From Thalassotalea ponticola (GTDB lineage Bacteria; Pseudomonadota; Gammaproteobacteria; Enterobacterales; Alteromonadaceae), in NCBI RefSeq assembly GCF_041379045.1, contig NZ_CP166871.1:2604001-2668000 (forward strand): DNA of 64,000 bases, written 5' to 3'. Numbering within the stretch: position 1 is the first letter of the stretch; each line of letters begins with the position of its first letter. Position numbers and translations under genes: made by a program. The notes under the pieces were generated by a model. The model saw nothing but the letters and a program-made list of their open reading frames with translations, made no database searches and was not told the origin of the DNA. Of the stretch, positions 1 through 8,945 are shown in pieces.

Positions 1-883
1 ACACGAGGAAGTAACGCACGGTTTCCGCATCGTATTGTTGCAACACATCGCGCAAGGTAAAAAAGTTGCCCAATGACTTAGACATTTTTACCTTGTCTAC
101 TTGCACCATACCACCGTGCATCCAGTAATTAACATACGGCGTATCAAATGCACAGCACGATTGAGCAATTTCGTTTTCGTGATGTGGAAACTGCAAGTCA
201 CTGCCACCACCGTGAATATCAAAATGACTGCCCAAGTGTTTACAGTTCATTGCCGAGCACTCAATGTGCCACCCAGGACGGCCCTCGCCCCAAGGCGATG
301 ACCAACTTGGCTCACCCGGTTTCGCCATTTTCCACAAGACAAAATCTAACGGGTTGCGTTTTGCATCATCGACATCAACTCGTGCCCCGGCTTGCAACAT
401 CTCCAAGTTTTGCATACTCAATTGCCCGTAATCTTTGTACGAAGACACATCAAACATGACATCGCCGTTATCGGCAACGTAGGCGTGTTGTTTGTCGATT
501 AGGCGCTTTACCAAATCGATAATTTCGGGCATATGCGTGGTAACCGTTGGCGCAATATCTGGGCGCTCAACGTTTAATGCATCTAAATCAGCATACATTT
601 CTGCGGTCATGCGATTGACCAATGATTCACAACTTTCGTTGTTTTCACTCGCGCGCTTAATAATTTTATCGTCAACATCGGTGATGTTGCGCACGTGAGT
701 AACACTGTAACCCAAGTGACGCAAGTAGCGGGTGATAACGTCAAAGGCGACATAAGTACGAGCGTGGCCAATGTGACACAGGTCGTAAATAGTAATACCG
801 CAAACATACATACCGACCTTGCCAGGAGTAATTGGTTTAAACTCTTCCTTTTGACGGGTTAACGTATTGTATATTTGCAGCAT
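1..883 (-). CDS. cysS: Cysteinyl-tRNA synthetase, N-terminal 294 residues (runs off left edge)
   Basis: Charges tRNA-Cys with cysteine in the cytoplasm (class I aminoacyl-tRNA synthetase). The frame reads from an ATG at 883 with the family's usual start, [15 protein letters not shown]. Visible signatures are the zinc-ligand Cys in [10 protein letters not shown] (about residue 28), the HIGH box at residues 37-40 in CHIGHARTY, the GWHIECSAM segment with further zinc ligands, and the KMSKS loop near residue 265 in [10 protein letters not shown]. The C-terminal anticodon-binding part lies outside the window. It is divergent from ppiB, the arrangement known from many gammaproteobacteria. It is open at the window edge, so its full length cannot be judged. 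Confidence 0.97.
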   Translation of the reverse strand, partial: MLQIYNTLTRQKEEFKPITPGKVGMYVCGITIYDLCHIGHARTYVAFDVITRYLRHLGYSVTHVRNITDVDDKIIKRASENNESCESLVNRMTAEMYADLDALNVERPDIAPTVTTHMPEIIDLVKRLIDKQHAYVADNGDVMFDVSSYKDYGQLSMQNLEMLQAGARVDVDDAKRNPLDFVLWKMAKPGEPSWSSPWGEGRPGWHIECSAMNCKHLGSHFDIHGGGSDLQFPHHENEIAQSCCAFDTPYVNYWMHGGMVQVDKVKMSKSLGNFFTLRDVLQQYDAETVRYFLV

Positions 884-1133
884 TTTATTTCTCATCTCAT
901 TAATAAACTTACGTGCTAGAGCACTTACATTATGGCCGCAATTCTACCGCAAGTTACAACAATTCACTAGCGCCTTCGCCAACATTCGTCGCTTAATAGC
1001 GGCTATTTAGATCGTTTTCTTGCGCTTTGTTAACCTCTATTTACAGGCAATTACATCATGCCTCTTTACAGCGCAGGGGAAAAGGTTACAATTTAGGCCT
1101 AAATATTTAGCAGATTTAAATTTAGGAAAAACA

Positions 1134-1625
1134 ATGATCACATTCAAAACCAACTTAGGTGATATCAAAATTGAGCTAGATTTTGATAACGCTCCTAAAA
1201 CTGCAGCCAACTTTAAGCAATATTGTGAAGACGGTTTCTACAACGGCACCATTTTTCACCGCGTGATTAAAGGCTTTATGGCGCAGGGCGGTGGCTTTGA
1301 GTCAGGTATGGGTGAAAAAACAACTCGCGCATCTATTGAAAACGAAGCGAACAACGGCTTGAGCAATGTTCGTGGCAGTCTTGCAATGGCGCGTACTAAC
1401 GAACCACACTCTGCATCAGCACAGTTTTTCATTAACCTTGTTGATAACACTTTCCTAGATTTCAAAAGTGAAACAGTGCAAGGCTGGGGTTACTGCGTAT
1501 TTGGTAAAGTTGTTGAAGGTATGGACGTTGTCGACAAAATGACCTTAGTAGAAACTGGTCGTTACGGCTTCCATGATGACGTGCCAAAAGAAGACATTAT
1601 TGTTGAGTCTGTTGAGGTAGCGTAA
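1134..1625 (+). CDS. ppiB: Peptidyl-prolyl cis-trans isomerase B (cyclophilin)
   Basis: Cytoplasmic cyclophilin that isomerises Xaa-Pro bonds during folding. I chose the ATG at 1134 (163 residues, start [11 protein letters not shown]), preceded by a short AGGA; the open frame extends upstream to 1020 but that stretch does not look like cyclophilin. Cyclophilin core motifs are [13 protein letters not shown] (catalytic Arg in FHR), ASAQFFINL and the later [11 protein letters not shown]. No signal peptide is present, which separates it from periplasmic PpiA. The lpxH start follows its stop directly, so the two genes are probably translated from one message, an order shared with Escherichia coli. 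Confidence 0.96.
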   Translation: MITFKTNLGDIKIELDFDNAPKTAANFKQYCEDGFYNGTIFHRVIKGFMAQGGGFESGMGEKTTRASIENEANNGLSNVRGSLAMARTNEPHSASAQFFINLVDNTFLDFKSETVQGWGYCVFGKVVEGMDVVDKMTLVETGRYGFHDDVPKEDIIVESVEVA

Positions 1626-2357
1626 TTGCTCACCTACTTTATTGCTGACTTGCATTTAACCAAAGAGCGCTCAGATATTACTGAGTGCTTTTTGCGTTTT
1701 ATTGAGCAGCAAGCGCCATTGGCTGAGCGTCTTTATATTCTCGGAGATTTTTTCGAGTACTGGATTGGCGATGACGATGATAATCCGTTCGTATTAACCA
1801 TTGCTGACCAACTCAAACAGCTCAGCGACAAAGGTACTGAAATATTCTTCATTCAAGGTAATCGAGACTTTTTATTGGGTAAAAAGTTTGCCGACAGGGC
1901 CTCCATGACCTTACTTCCCGACAGCCAAGTGATCGATATTTACGGTCAACGGGCGTTAATTATGCATGGCGATACCTTGTGTACTCGCGATGTTGAATAT
2001 CAAAAGTTTCGCAAAAAATCTCGCTCCTGGTGGTGGCAGTGGATAGTAAAAGCGTTACCGCTTAGCACCCGACGAAAAATGGCTGAAGATTACCGGAAAA
2101 AAGCCGATAGCCAAGGGCCTATGACCAATAATGACATTATGGACGTCAGTCAAGACGAAGTTGTGGCGCAAATGCGTGCTTCTGATGTGCAATTGCTTAT
2201 TCACGGCCACACCCATCGCCCCAATGTGCACACGTTTGAGCTTGATGGCAAGCAGGCAACGCGCATTGTATTAGGCGACTGGTATGAACAAGGCGCTTGG
2301 TTAAAATTCGACGAACACGGATTTGAGTTACTAAACGAACCGCTGATTACCCCCTAG
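1626..2357 (+). CDS. lpxH: UDP-2,3-diacylglucosamine diphosphatase
   Basis: Cleaves UDP-2,3-diacylglucosamine to lipid X and UMP, the fourth step of lipid A synthesis, at the inner face of the cytoplasmic membrane. The 243-residue protein is a calcineurin-like metallophosphoesterase with all metal-binding blocks: D8 and H10 in ADLHL, D41 in LGDFFEYW, N79-R80-D81 in GNRDF, H114 in MHGD, and H193/H195/H197 in HGHTHRP. The start is a TTG immediately after the ppiB stop codon. No later ATG would keep the DLH metal motif, so the TTG start is well supported and suggests translational coupling. A bidirectional terminator follows. Confidence 0.96.
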   Translation: MLTYFIADLHLTKERSDITECFLRFIEQQAPLAERLYILGDFFEYWIGDDDDNPFVLTIADQLKQLSDKGTEIFFIQGNRDFLLGKKFADRASMTLLPDSQVIDIYGQRALIMHGDTLCTRDVEYQKFRKKSRSWWWQWIVKALPLSTRRKMAEDYRKKADSQGPMTNNDIMDVSQDEVVAQMRASDVQLLIHGHTHRPNVHTFELDGKQATRIVLGDWYEQGAWLKFDEHGFELLNEPLITP

Positions 2358-2408
2358 GCTCGTTGCGAGTGCAACCACTCACCGTCAAACACCGCGTTTA
2401 ACGCAATA

Positions 2409-2436
2409 AAAAAGGATCTCAACTGAGATCCTTTTG
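2409..2436. terminator. Bidirectional terminator between lpxH and the DUF885 gene
   Basis: The inverted repeat AAAAGGATCTCA / TGAGATCCTTTT with a very short loop is flanked by A and T runs. It therefore can serve both convergent genes. Confidence 0.85.
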
Positions 2437-2455
2437 CAATCGATAACGCCGTCAA

Positions 2456-4342
2456 TTAATTCGCTGCGACTGTCTGCTTTTGAGTTTCAACCCACTGTTT
2501 GACCCGACGTTCTAATATATCGAGCGGCATCGCGCCACCGCCTAAAATAGTGTCGTGAAAACCGCGAATATCAAACGACTCACCGAGCTGCTGTTCGGCA
2601 TAAGCGCGTAATTCAAGAATTTTTAGCATGCCGATTTTATAGGCTGTTGCTTGCCCCGGCCACACCAAATAGCGACGAACTTCTGAAACCACCGCTTCTT
2701 CTGCCACCGGTGAGTTGGCCTTGAAATACTCAATCGCTTGTTGCTCAGTCCAACCTTTCGCGTGTAAACCGGTATCAACAACTAAACGTACCGCACGCCA
2801 AATTTCGGTGATCAGGCGTCCAAAATCCGAGTATGGATCTTGATATGCACCCATCTCTTTGGCTAACAGCTCAGCATACAACCCCCAACCTTCGATGTAA
2901 GCGGTAAAACCGGCTTGCGTTCTAAACTGCGGTACTGAAGTTAGCTCTTGGGCGATGGATATTTGCATATGATGGCCGGGATTGCCCTCGTGATAGGCAA
3001 TGGCCTCCATTTCATTTTTAGGCATCGAACGCATATCCGATAAATGCGCATAATAAACGCCAGGTCTTGAACCATCTGGCGTACCACTGCTGTAGTGTTG
3101 CGCGGCACCATCTTGCTCTCTAAACGGTTCAACGCGTTTTACCACTAAGTCAGCTTTAGGAAGAATACCAAAGTACTTCGGCAACTGCTGATTGATAAAT
3201 GCTAAGTACTGCTCGGTGTCATCAATATACGCTTGGCGCCCCTCATCGGTATTGGGGTAATAAAAGCGATCATCGGTTTTAATGAAGCGAAAGAACTCAG
3301 TTAGAGTTCCCTCAAATTCAACCTGTTTCATGATCTCGCGCATTTCAGCTTGCAGGCGCGCCACTTCATCTAATCCGAGCTGGTGTATTTGCTCTGCGGT
3401 TAAGTTCGTGGTGGTACTCGCCTTCAGACGGTAATTGTAATAATCTTCGCCATTGGGTTGAGAGCCAACGCCCGATGCATTGTCTTGGCTATTAACCATA
3501 TCTGCGCTAAACCAATCTATCAGTGACTGATAGGCGGGCAACCAATCCTGCTTTAACACCCGACTGGTTTCACCGAGTAATTGCTGGGCGGTTTGCTGAT
3601 CTATTTTTTCCGCCTCTAGCAATGCATTCACTTTGCGCGTCGCATCACCGTATAAAGCAGATGGCTCTCCCTCTGAAAACGGCGCGCCAGTTATCAAGTT
3701 TTGCGCTTGCTCGATAATGCCTTGGTATGCAAATTTCGGCGGTCTCACCCCTTTCTCAGCGTGCAATTTTGCGCGCTCTAAGAGTACCGATATCGCATTG
3801 GCCATACCGCTGATACGCTTGTTATACGCTTGCATGTCACTTACATCGTCTACGCGATGAAAGCTGATTAAAAACTGAGCCGCCAACGCCTGCATCCCCT
3901 GCATTTGGGTGAAAATATAATTGTTGTAACGAAATGGTCGTCCCTGCTTCGCCTGTTCGTATTGATAAATCCAAATGTCATAAGAGGTTTGTGCCTCATC
4001 GGTTAATTGTGCGTAATCAAAATTAGCTTTTAACTCTTCGACAGATTGTGCCAACCAAGCGAGTTCTTTATCTTCGGCTTGCTCACTAACATCATCGATT
4101 TGATCGTATTTATCTTTGCGGCCAAGTACCGTCATTTGCAACGGACTGCGCTGGAGCTGCTGTTCAAACTTATCGGCAAACCACTGATTTAGACGCTCGC
4201 TTTCACTTGGCTTAGAATCAACGGATACGGCGCTAACTGGTGTGGTTTCAGGGGCTTGGCCTGTTACCGAGGTCATAGTTGCCTGCTCAGAGCAAGCAAC
4301 TAATAAAAGACTGATGCACAAGGCGAGTGGGGTTTTGTTCAT
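2456..4342 (-). CDS. DUF885-family metallopeptidase-like lipoprotein
   Basis: Exported lipoprotein of the DUF885 family, thought to be zinc-dependent peptidases; the substrate cannot be told from sequence. I start at the ATG at 4342 (628 residues, MNKTPLALCISLLL), behind a GAGAGC Shine-Dalgarno-like stretch; the longer frame would need a TTG. The N-terminus is a lipoprotein signal ending in the lipobox LLVAC. The family's signature HEGNPGHHMQ, an expanded HExxH-type motif, lies in the C-terminal half, followed by the conserved YIEGWGLYAE segment. It is followed by a terminator shared with lpxH and preceded by miaE on the same strand across about 160 bases, so it may have its own promoter. Confidence 0.9.
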   Translation of the reverse strand: MNKTPLALCISLLLVACSEQATMTSVTGQAPETTPVSAVSVDSKPSESERLNQWFADKFEQQLQRSPLQMTVLGRKDKYDQIDDVSEQAEDKELAWLAQSVEELKANFDYAQLTDEAQTSYDIWIYQYEQAKQGRPFRYNNYIFTQMQGMQALAAQFLISFHRVDDVSDMQAYNKRISGMANAISVLLERAKLHAEKGVRPPKFAYQGIIEQAQNLITGAPFSEGEPSALYGDATRKVNALLEAEKIDQQTAQQLLGETSRVLKQDWLPAYQSLIDWFSADMVNSQDNASGVGSQPNGEDYYNYRLKASTTTNLTAEQIHQLGLDEVARLQAEMREIMKQVEFEGTLTEFFRFIKTDDRFYYPNTDEGRQAYIDDTEQYLAFINQQLPKYFGILPKADLVVKRVEPFREQDGAAQHYSSGTPDGSRPGVYYAHLSDMRSMPKNEMEAIAYHEGNPGHHMQISIAQELTSVPQFRTQAGFTAYIEGWGLYAELLAKEMGAYQDPYSDFGRLITEIWRAVRLVVDTGLHAKGWTEQQAIEYFKANSPVAEEAVVSEVRRYLVWPGQATAYKIGMLKILELRAYAEQQLGESFDIRGFHDTILGGGAMPLDILERRVKQWVETQKQTVAAN

Positions 4343-4505
4343 TTTTGCTCTCAATATTGTTGTTATAACCTGTTCAAATAGTAAACAAGAGTAACTTTAA
4401 AAGCAAAATAAAGATTTATGAATCATAAGCTTATTCAAGCGCGAGTCGATCAGAAATCAGTTAGCTTGAACAAAATGGGTAGCTCAAAGATCAACACGCC
4501 CTAGA

Positions 4506-5270
4506 TTAACTGCCACTAACAGGGCAGCCACTGTGAAACTTAAAATCCTCATCAGGCGAAGATATCAGTTCTGCTTCAACTTGACCAAACAATGCGACTC
4601 GATCGCTAATGTCCTTACCAGCGATTTGTTCCGCGAGCGTTAGGTAATCTTGATAATGCCGTGCTTCAGAGCGCAGTAAACTGACATAAAATTTATGTAA
4701 TTCATCATCTAGAAATGGTGCCAGTTTGGCAAAGCGCTCACACGATCTCGCCTCTATGTACGCTCCGCAAATCAATTTGTCGATTAAGGTCTCTGGCTCA
4801 TGAGTTTTGACGTGGCGCATCATCCCTTTGGCATAACGACCTGCAGTGATGTTTTGATAGGGAATGTCACGCGCTTCCATGATCTCGAGTACTTGGTAAA
4901 AATGGTGTAGTTCTTCTTTTATTAACAACACCATTTTATCGATTAGGTCTTGACCATAAGCGGAATTAGCTTTCGGTACAATCGACTTGGTCAATTTATT
5001 CGCCTTGGCTAATTCAGCAAAACTGCCATTTTTCTTGTAAATAAACTCCTCAAACGGCTTTAACCAAGCTAACAAGGCATCGCCACTGGCTTTGTCTACC
5101 GCATACTTACGGATCAACCACATAGCAGTTTGCGCAGCCTTTAGCTCGCAAATCATATGATCGGTTAATAACACTTGTAGGTTTTGGGGTTTCTGCGCGT
5201 GATCGATCCACTGTTGCGGTGTTTCGCAGTGTAAAAATTGTTTGATTGGCGCCAATAAGTCTTGGTACAT
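4506..5270 (-). CDS. miaE: tRNA 2-methylthio-N6-isopentenyl-adenosine-37 hydroxylase
   Basis: Hydroxylates the isopentenyl group of ms2i6A37 in tRNAs reading codons that start with U. It is a ferritin-like non-haem diiron monooxygenase. The 254-residue protein has the usual length and the spaced Glu/His iron ligands: ICELKAAQ near residue 40, KEELHHFYQ near 140, ARSCERFA near 195 and RSEARHYQDY near 230. No signal peptide. MiaE occurs patchily in gammaproteobacteria (Salmonella, Pseudomonas and marine Alteromonadales have it, E. coli does not). It stands alone here, with no obvious operon partner. Confidence 0.93.
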   Translation of the reverse strand: MYQDLLAPIKQFLHCETPQQWIDHAQKPQNLQVLLTDHMICELKAAQTAMWLIRKYAVDKASGDALLAWLKPFEEFIYKKNGSFAELAKANKLTKSIVPKANSAYGQDLIDKMVLLIKEELHHFYQVLEIMEARDIPYQNITAGRYAKGMMRHVKTHEPETLIDKLICGAYIEARSCERFAKLAPFLDDELHKFYVSLLRSEARHYQDYLTLAEQIAGKDISDRVALFGQVEAELISSPDEDFKFHSGCPVSGS

Positions 5271-5492
5271 AACTGACTAAAAGTAAACGTAACGAAAAGT
5301 ATGGCGCTAGTTTACCACAACCGAGTAAGCCAACTCTATTAACGAATTGTAGCCCGATACAGTACTAACGAATTCCTCCAGTCCAGAGCAGGCGATGGAG
5401 CTTTTACATACGAGCTCGACGTGGCAGGTTTGCTGTTTCTTGCATACTATCTAATAGTATCAATAACCGATGCCACTATGCAGGAATCCAAC

Positions 5493-5843
5493 ATGACTAA
5501 GTCTTACAAAGAGATAACCAATGCCCTATCGGCGAATTTGCAGCAACTTCGTCCTACTATCGCAGAGACAATGAAAGGCTTTTCAATGATGGCTAAGGCT
5601 GCCACAAGCGATGGTGTTTTAGATAAAAAAACCAAAGAGTTAATCGCTCTTGCCATTGGTGTATCAACCCGTTGCGATGGTTGCATTGGCTTTCATGCCA
5701 AAGCCCTAGTCCAATTAGGCGCCAGTAGAGAGGAAGTTGAAGAAACGCTGGCAATGTCAATATATATGGGTGGTGGACCTTCGCTGATGTATGCCGCCGA
5801 TGCGTTACAAGCATTTGACGAATTTAAGCAAGCTAATGATTAA
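5493..5843 (+). CDS. Carboxymuconolactone decarboxylase / AhpD-family protein
   Basis: Small (116-residue) all-helical protein of the AhpD/CMD superfamily. The motif TRCDGCIGFHAKAL has the CxxC plus downstream His arrangement of alkylhydroperoxidase AhpD-like redox proteins, followed by the typical GASREEVEETL helix. The ATG at 5493 follows CAGGAATCC at good spacing, so I prefer it to the upstream in-frame starts at 5421 and 5478. Family members act as thiol peroxidases or reductases, but many are uncharacterised, so a specific reaction is not claimed. It lies upstream of an aldehyde dehydrogenase with 232 bases between them and is probably a separate unit. Confidence 0.88.
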   Translation: MTKSYKEITNALSANLQQLRPTIAETMKGFSMMAKAATSDGVLDKKTKELIALAIGVSTRCDGCIGFHAKALVQLGASREEVEETLAMSIYMGGGPSLMYAADALQAFDEFKQAND

Positions 5844-6007
5844 TTACTGGAATTAGCAATCGATTTGCGCCATCAGGGCAACACCAATGAGTCGATGCGG
5901 CCAATAGCGCGTCAACATCTAGGTGTTTACTATTAAGGGTGTGCTCACGGGGAATGCACAAGCTTACGTGGTATTGCGTCACACCCGATGTACGCGAAAT
6001 GTTATTT

Positions 6008-6033
6008 TGTGTTAACCTGCACTGTGTTAACCT
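6008..6033 (+). promoter_or_regulatory. Paired direct repeat upstream of the aldehyde dehydrogenase, possible operator
   Basis: TGTGTTAACCT occurs twice, at 6008-6018 and 6023-6033, with a 15-base period, each copy containing the palindrome GTTAAC. They lie 43-68 bases before the start of the downstream gene. A regulator site is inferred only from position and repetition. Confidence 0.35.
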
Positions 6034-6075
6034 CACATAGTACAGGCTATCCCAATAATAACTTGAGAGCACACA

Positions 6076-7443
6076 GTGACTTATCAGCAGCAACTCGAAC
6101 AACAAAAAGCGTATTTTCAGCAAGGTACGACACGCAACATTGCGTGGCGCAAACAGCAACTGACTCAAATTAAAAAGCTCGTTAACGACAATGAGCAAGC
6201 TATCATTGCGGCTCTTAAGGCAGATTTAGGCAAGCCTAGCCAAGAGGCTTGGATTACTGAAATATCTTATATTACCAACGAGGTAGATCACGCGCTTAGC
6301 AAACTGAAGTCCTGGCTAAAACCACAAAAGGTGCATACACCACTGCTGGCTCAGCCAGGACAAAGCGCGATAAAAGCTGAGCCTTATGGTTCGGTGTTGA
6401 TCATTGGTGCCTGGAACTACCCTTTCCAATTGGTTTTCGCACCATTAGTCGCTGTCATAGCTGCGGGTAATTGTGCGGTGTTAAAACCGTCAGAACTGGC
6501 GCCAAATATTTCAGCTTTAGTTGCTAAATTAGTACCTGAGTATTTGGATACTGAAGCAATACACGTTGTTGAAGGAGGGGTGGAACAAACATCCGCTTTG
6601 CTTGAGCTTGCTTGGGATCACATTATGTACACAGGCAATGGTCAGGTGGGGCGCATTGTGATGACGGCCGCGGCAAAGCATTTAACCCCAGTAACCTTAG
6701 AACTAGGCGGTAAAAGCCCGGTATTTGTCGATCGTTCCGCCGACCTAACGATTACCTGTCAACGCCTCGCTTGGGGTAAGTGGATGAATGCGGGACAAAC
6801 CTGCATTGCCCCAGATTATATTTTAACCACCGCTGATATGGTTATGCCGTTGATCAACGAGCTGGTCTTACAGATCAAAGCCATGTTCGGTGAAGATGCC
6901 AAGCAAAGTGATAGCTATGGTCGCATAATTAACGAACGTCACTGCCAGCGTTTACAGCAATACTTAATGGACCAAGACGTCGCGTTCGGCGGTAGCGTGG
7001 ATGTGTCTCAACGCTATATTGAACCGACAATTGTCATCGATCCCGATGTGACGAGCTCATTGATGACAGAAGAGATCTTCGGACCAATACTACCGATTAT
7101 CAGTATCGATAGCTTCGCTCAAGCAAAGCAATTTATTATCAACCGAGATAAGCCTCTAGCAGCCTATTTATTTAGTAAAGAGAAAACTCAGCACAGTGAT
7201 TGGGTTGAGCAAATCAGCGCCGGTAGCCAATGCATTAACGATGTGATGATGTTTAATGCCGTAACTGAACTGCCCTTTGGCGGTGTTGGTCCAAGTGGTA
7301 TGGGTCGTTATAGCGGTAAACACGGATTTGATAATTTCAGCCATTTTAAGGCCGTGTTAAAACGTCCATTTATAAAGGACGTCGCGCTTCGATTCGCGCC
7401 ATACACCGCTTTTAAACTTGCCTTATTACGCAAGCTTCGCTAA
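6076..7443 (+). CDS. NAD(P)-dependent aldehyde dehydrogenase (ALDH3-like)
   Basis: Oxidises an aldehyde to its acid with NAD(P)+. The 455-residue length and sequence style match the ALDH3/coniferyl aldehyde dehydrogenase-like branch. Visible are the Rossmann entry VLIIGAWNYPFQL (about 107-119), AAGNCAVLKPSELAP (129-143), the catalytic base E209 in LELGGKSP, the nucleophile C243 in GQTCIAPDY, EEIFGPILPI and the C-terminal LPFGGVGPSGMGRY. The start is a GTG at 6076 with TTGAGAG upstream. The exact substrate (fatty, aromatic or other aldehyde) is not determinable. It is followed by a hairpin terminator. Confidence 0.92.
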   Translation: MTYQQQLEQQKAYFQQGTTRNIAWRKQQLTQIKKLVNDNEQAIIAALKADLGKPSQEAWITEISYITNEVDHALSKLKSWLKPQKVHTPLLAQPGQSAIKAEPYGSVLIIGAWNYPFQLVFAPLVAVIAAGNCAVLKPSELAPNISALVAKLVPEYLDTEAIHVVEGGVEQTSALLELAWDHIMYTGNGQVGRIVMTAAAKHLTPVTLELGGKSPVFVDRSADLTITCQRLAWGKWMNAGQTCIAPDYILTTADMVMPLINELVLQIKAMFGEDAKQSDSYGRIINERHCQRLQQYLMDQDVAFGGSVDVSQRYIEPTIVIDPDVTSSLMTEEIFGPILPIISIDSFAQAKQFIINRDKPLAAYLFSKEKTQHSDWVEQISAGSQCINDVMMFNAVTELPFGGVGPSGMGRYSGKHGFDNFSHFKAVLKRPFIKDVALRFAPYTAFKLALLRKLR

Positions 7444-7460
7444 CCATCGCCCCATAACTC

Positions 7461-7497
7461 GCTAGCCGTCATCAGATAGCCGGCTAGCGCTATTTTT
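7461..7497 (+). terminator. Terminator after the aldehyde dehydrogenase gene
   Basis: Perfect 8-base stem GCTAGCCG / CGGCTAGC with a 12-base loop, followed closely by TATTTTTG, 17 bases past the stop codon. Confidence 0.7.
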
Positions 7498-7539
7498 GAG
7501 CCGCTTAAGATAATCAACAGCAACGCTATTGAATTCGAC

Positions 7540-7809
7540 ATGGATAAACAACGAAAACCTTTGTTAACAAAGCACCCTAACCTCAGTCAAACAGGCAACC
7601 GCAAAGTGGTTTCTCATGTACAACGCCGCGAAGGGGATTGGTATGTTAATACTCGAGGGGCTGTTGACGTCCCGTCCACATACAAGCGAACCCAGCCATA
7701 TCAGTCGTTGCAAGGTTGTCGCGTCAATGTTAACTATTACCCACCGGAGCAAAGCATCGCTGGTTACACCCTAGAGTATATGAAAGTGGTTCGAGTGCGT
7801 CGCAGTTAA
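7540..7809 (+). CDS. Small basic conserved-looking protein, function unknown
   Basis: An 89-residue basic soluble protein without signal peptide or membrane segment, starting at ATG 7540. The sequence is orderly: KVVSHVQRREGDWYVN, a central YKRTQPYQSL and a C-terminal MKVVRVRRS. This looks like a small beta-rich domain rather than random translation, and it is similar in style to short conserved proteins of marine gammaproteobacteria, but I cannot name a family. No strong Shine-Dalgarno sequence is visible. It stands between a terminator and a 400-base gap, so it is probably monocistronic. Confidence 0.65.
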   Translation: MDKQRKPLLTKHPNLSQTGNRKVVSHVQRREGDWYVNTRGAVDVPSTYKRTQPYQSLQGCRVNVNYYPPEQSIAGYTLEYMKVVRVRRS

Positions 7810-8210
7810 CCGTAAATTCCCCCCTAAACCAAACAAAGCGCTACGAGCTCATCGTTACTACGCGAGTCGAGGGCAAATGCCAACCGCGATACCTATCTCA
7901 CGTTACCTTCGCGCCCCCACAACCATCTTTATTCGATATTCGCTACAATTTTATCCTCGCCCTATTTTATCAATGTCGTTGCGTTGGTTATCGTCACCTT
8001 GGCTATTGGAGGCTAGAAATGTCGAATAGATCAAGTTTACCTGATTATTTTTCAAACAACTCTTGACGAATTATTCAACATGAGACATAACTAAGTTGAG
8101 CAAATCTAAAAAATAACAACAAAAACAAAACTTAAATCGCTCAAAAAACGTTCAAACAACTAAATAAGAAAGGTTTTTGAACATGGGGATAGTGAAAGAG
8201 GAAGTGAGTT
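7810..8210. other. 401-base intergenic region with a candidate promoter
   Basis: No gene-like frame is seen on either strand. TTGACG at 8063-8068 followed after 17 bases by CATAAC at 8086-8091 could be a sigma70 promoter for the membrane-protein gene at 8211. The sequence just before that gene is A-rich and ends in a good Shine-Dalgarno GAGGAAG. Confidence 0.45.
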
Positions 8211-8813
8211 ATGATTTTAAACCACATTTGGGGACTTTATGCCCATCCAAAAGATGAATGGGCTGACATAGACAACCGTCACGAAAGTATGTTTTACGGC
8301 TTAAGCCACATTATGTTAGTTGCTTTGATACCTGCTATTTGTGGCTACTATGCCGCTGCGCACATTGGCTGGAGCATTGGCGCAGGTGACCCAATAAAAA
8401 TTACCAAGCAAAGTGCGTTACTATTATCTATTTCGATGTACGCGGCAATCATCGCCGGTGTATTTGCGTTAGCCTATTTGATCAAGTGGATGGCTGAGAC
8501 CTTCGATGCAAAACCAACCTTTACTCAAAGCCTAGAGCTTGCTGCCTATGCTGCAACCCCTGTGCTAATGGCCGGTTTAGCCGCATTGTATCCAATACTT
8601 TGGTTTGTCGCCGTGGTGGGATGCTTAGCGATAGCCTACTCGGTGTATCTGCTCTATTCAGGCGTGCCAATTATGATGCACATCCCTGATGAAAAAGGCT
8701 TTATCTATGCGAGTTCGGTAGTTACCGCAGGTTTAGTGCTACTGGTCACCATTTTAGCTTGCACGGCGATATTGTGGACCAACTTTGGTTTTATTCCAGA
8801 GTTTAGAAATTAA
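8211..8813 (+). CDS. Yip1-family (DUF1282-like) inner-membrane protein
   Basis: A 200-residue integral membrane protein with about five hydrophobic segments (near residues 25-48, 68-90, 108-135, 135-150 and 165-188). The N-terminus, LNHIWGLYAHPKDEWADI, is the Yip1/DUF1282 signature; such proteins carry a short cytosolic helix with a conserved Pro-Trp-like element before the membrane bundle. The cellular role of bacterial members is unknown. The start at 8211 has GAGGAAG at good distance. It ends at a strong bidirectional terminator shared with convergent ppiD. Confidence 0.85.
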   Translation: MILNHIWGLYAHPKDEWADIDNRHESMFYGLSHIMLVALIPAICGYYAAAHIGWSIGAGDPIKITKQSALLLSISMYAAIIAGVFALAYLIKWMAETFDAKPTFTQSLELAAYAATPVLMAGLAALYPILWFVAVVGCLAIAYSVYLLYSGVPIMMHIPDEKGFIYASSVVTAGLVLLVTILACTAILWTNFGFIPEFRN

Positions 8814-8866
8814 CTCGAAGGCGTTTGTGTAAGCACAGGTAATACATCGTCAACGATTACACAACT

Positions 8867-8896
8867 AAAAAAAGGCCGCGAATGCGGCCTTTTTTG
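8867..8896. terminator. Bidirectional terminator between the Yip1 gene and ppiD
   Basis: A-run, stem AAAGGCCGC / GCGGCCTTT around the loop GAAT, and T-run; serves both convergent genes. Confidence 0.9.
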
Positions 8897-8945
8897 TTGC
8901 TCTATATAAGCTCGATTTACAATGTGTTGCACATTGTTATAGCAA

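Noticed and set aside
5833..6198. A 121-codon minus-strand frame upstream of and overlapping the aldehyde dehydrogenase gene
   Set aside because: No Shine-Dalgarno, unbalanced composition and overlap with a well-supported gene on the other strand.
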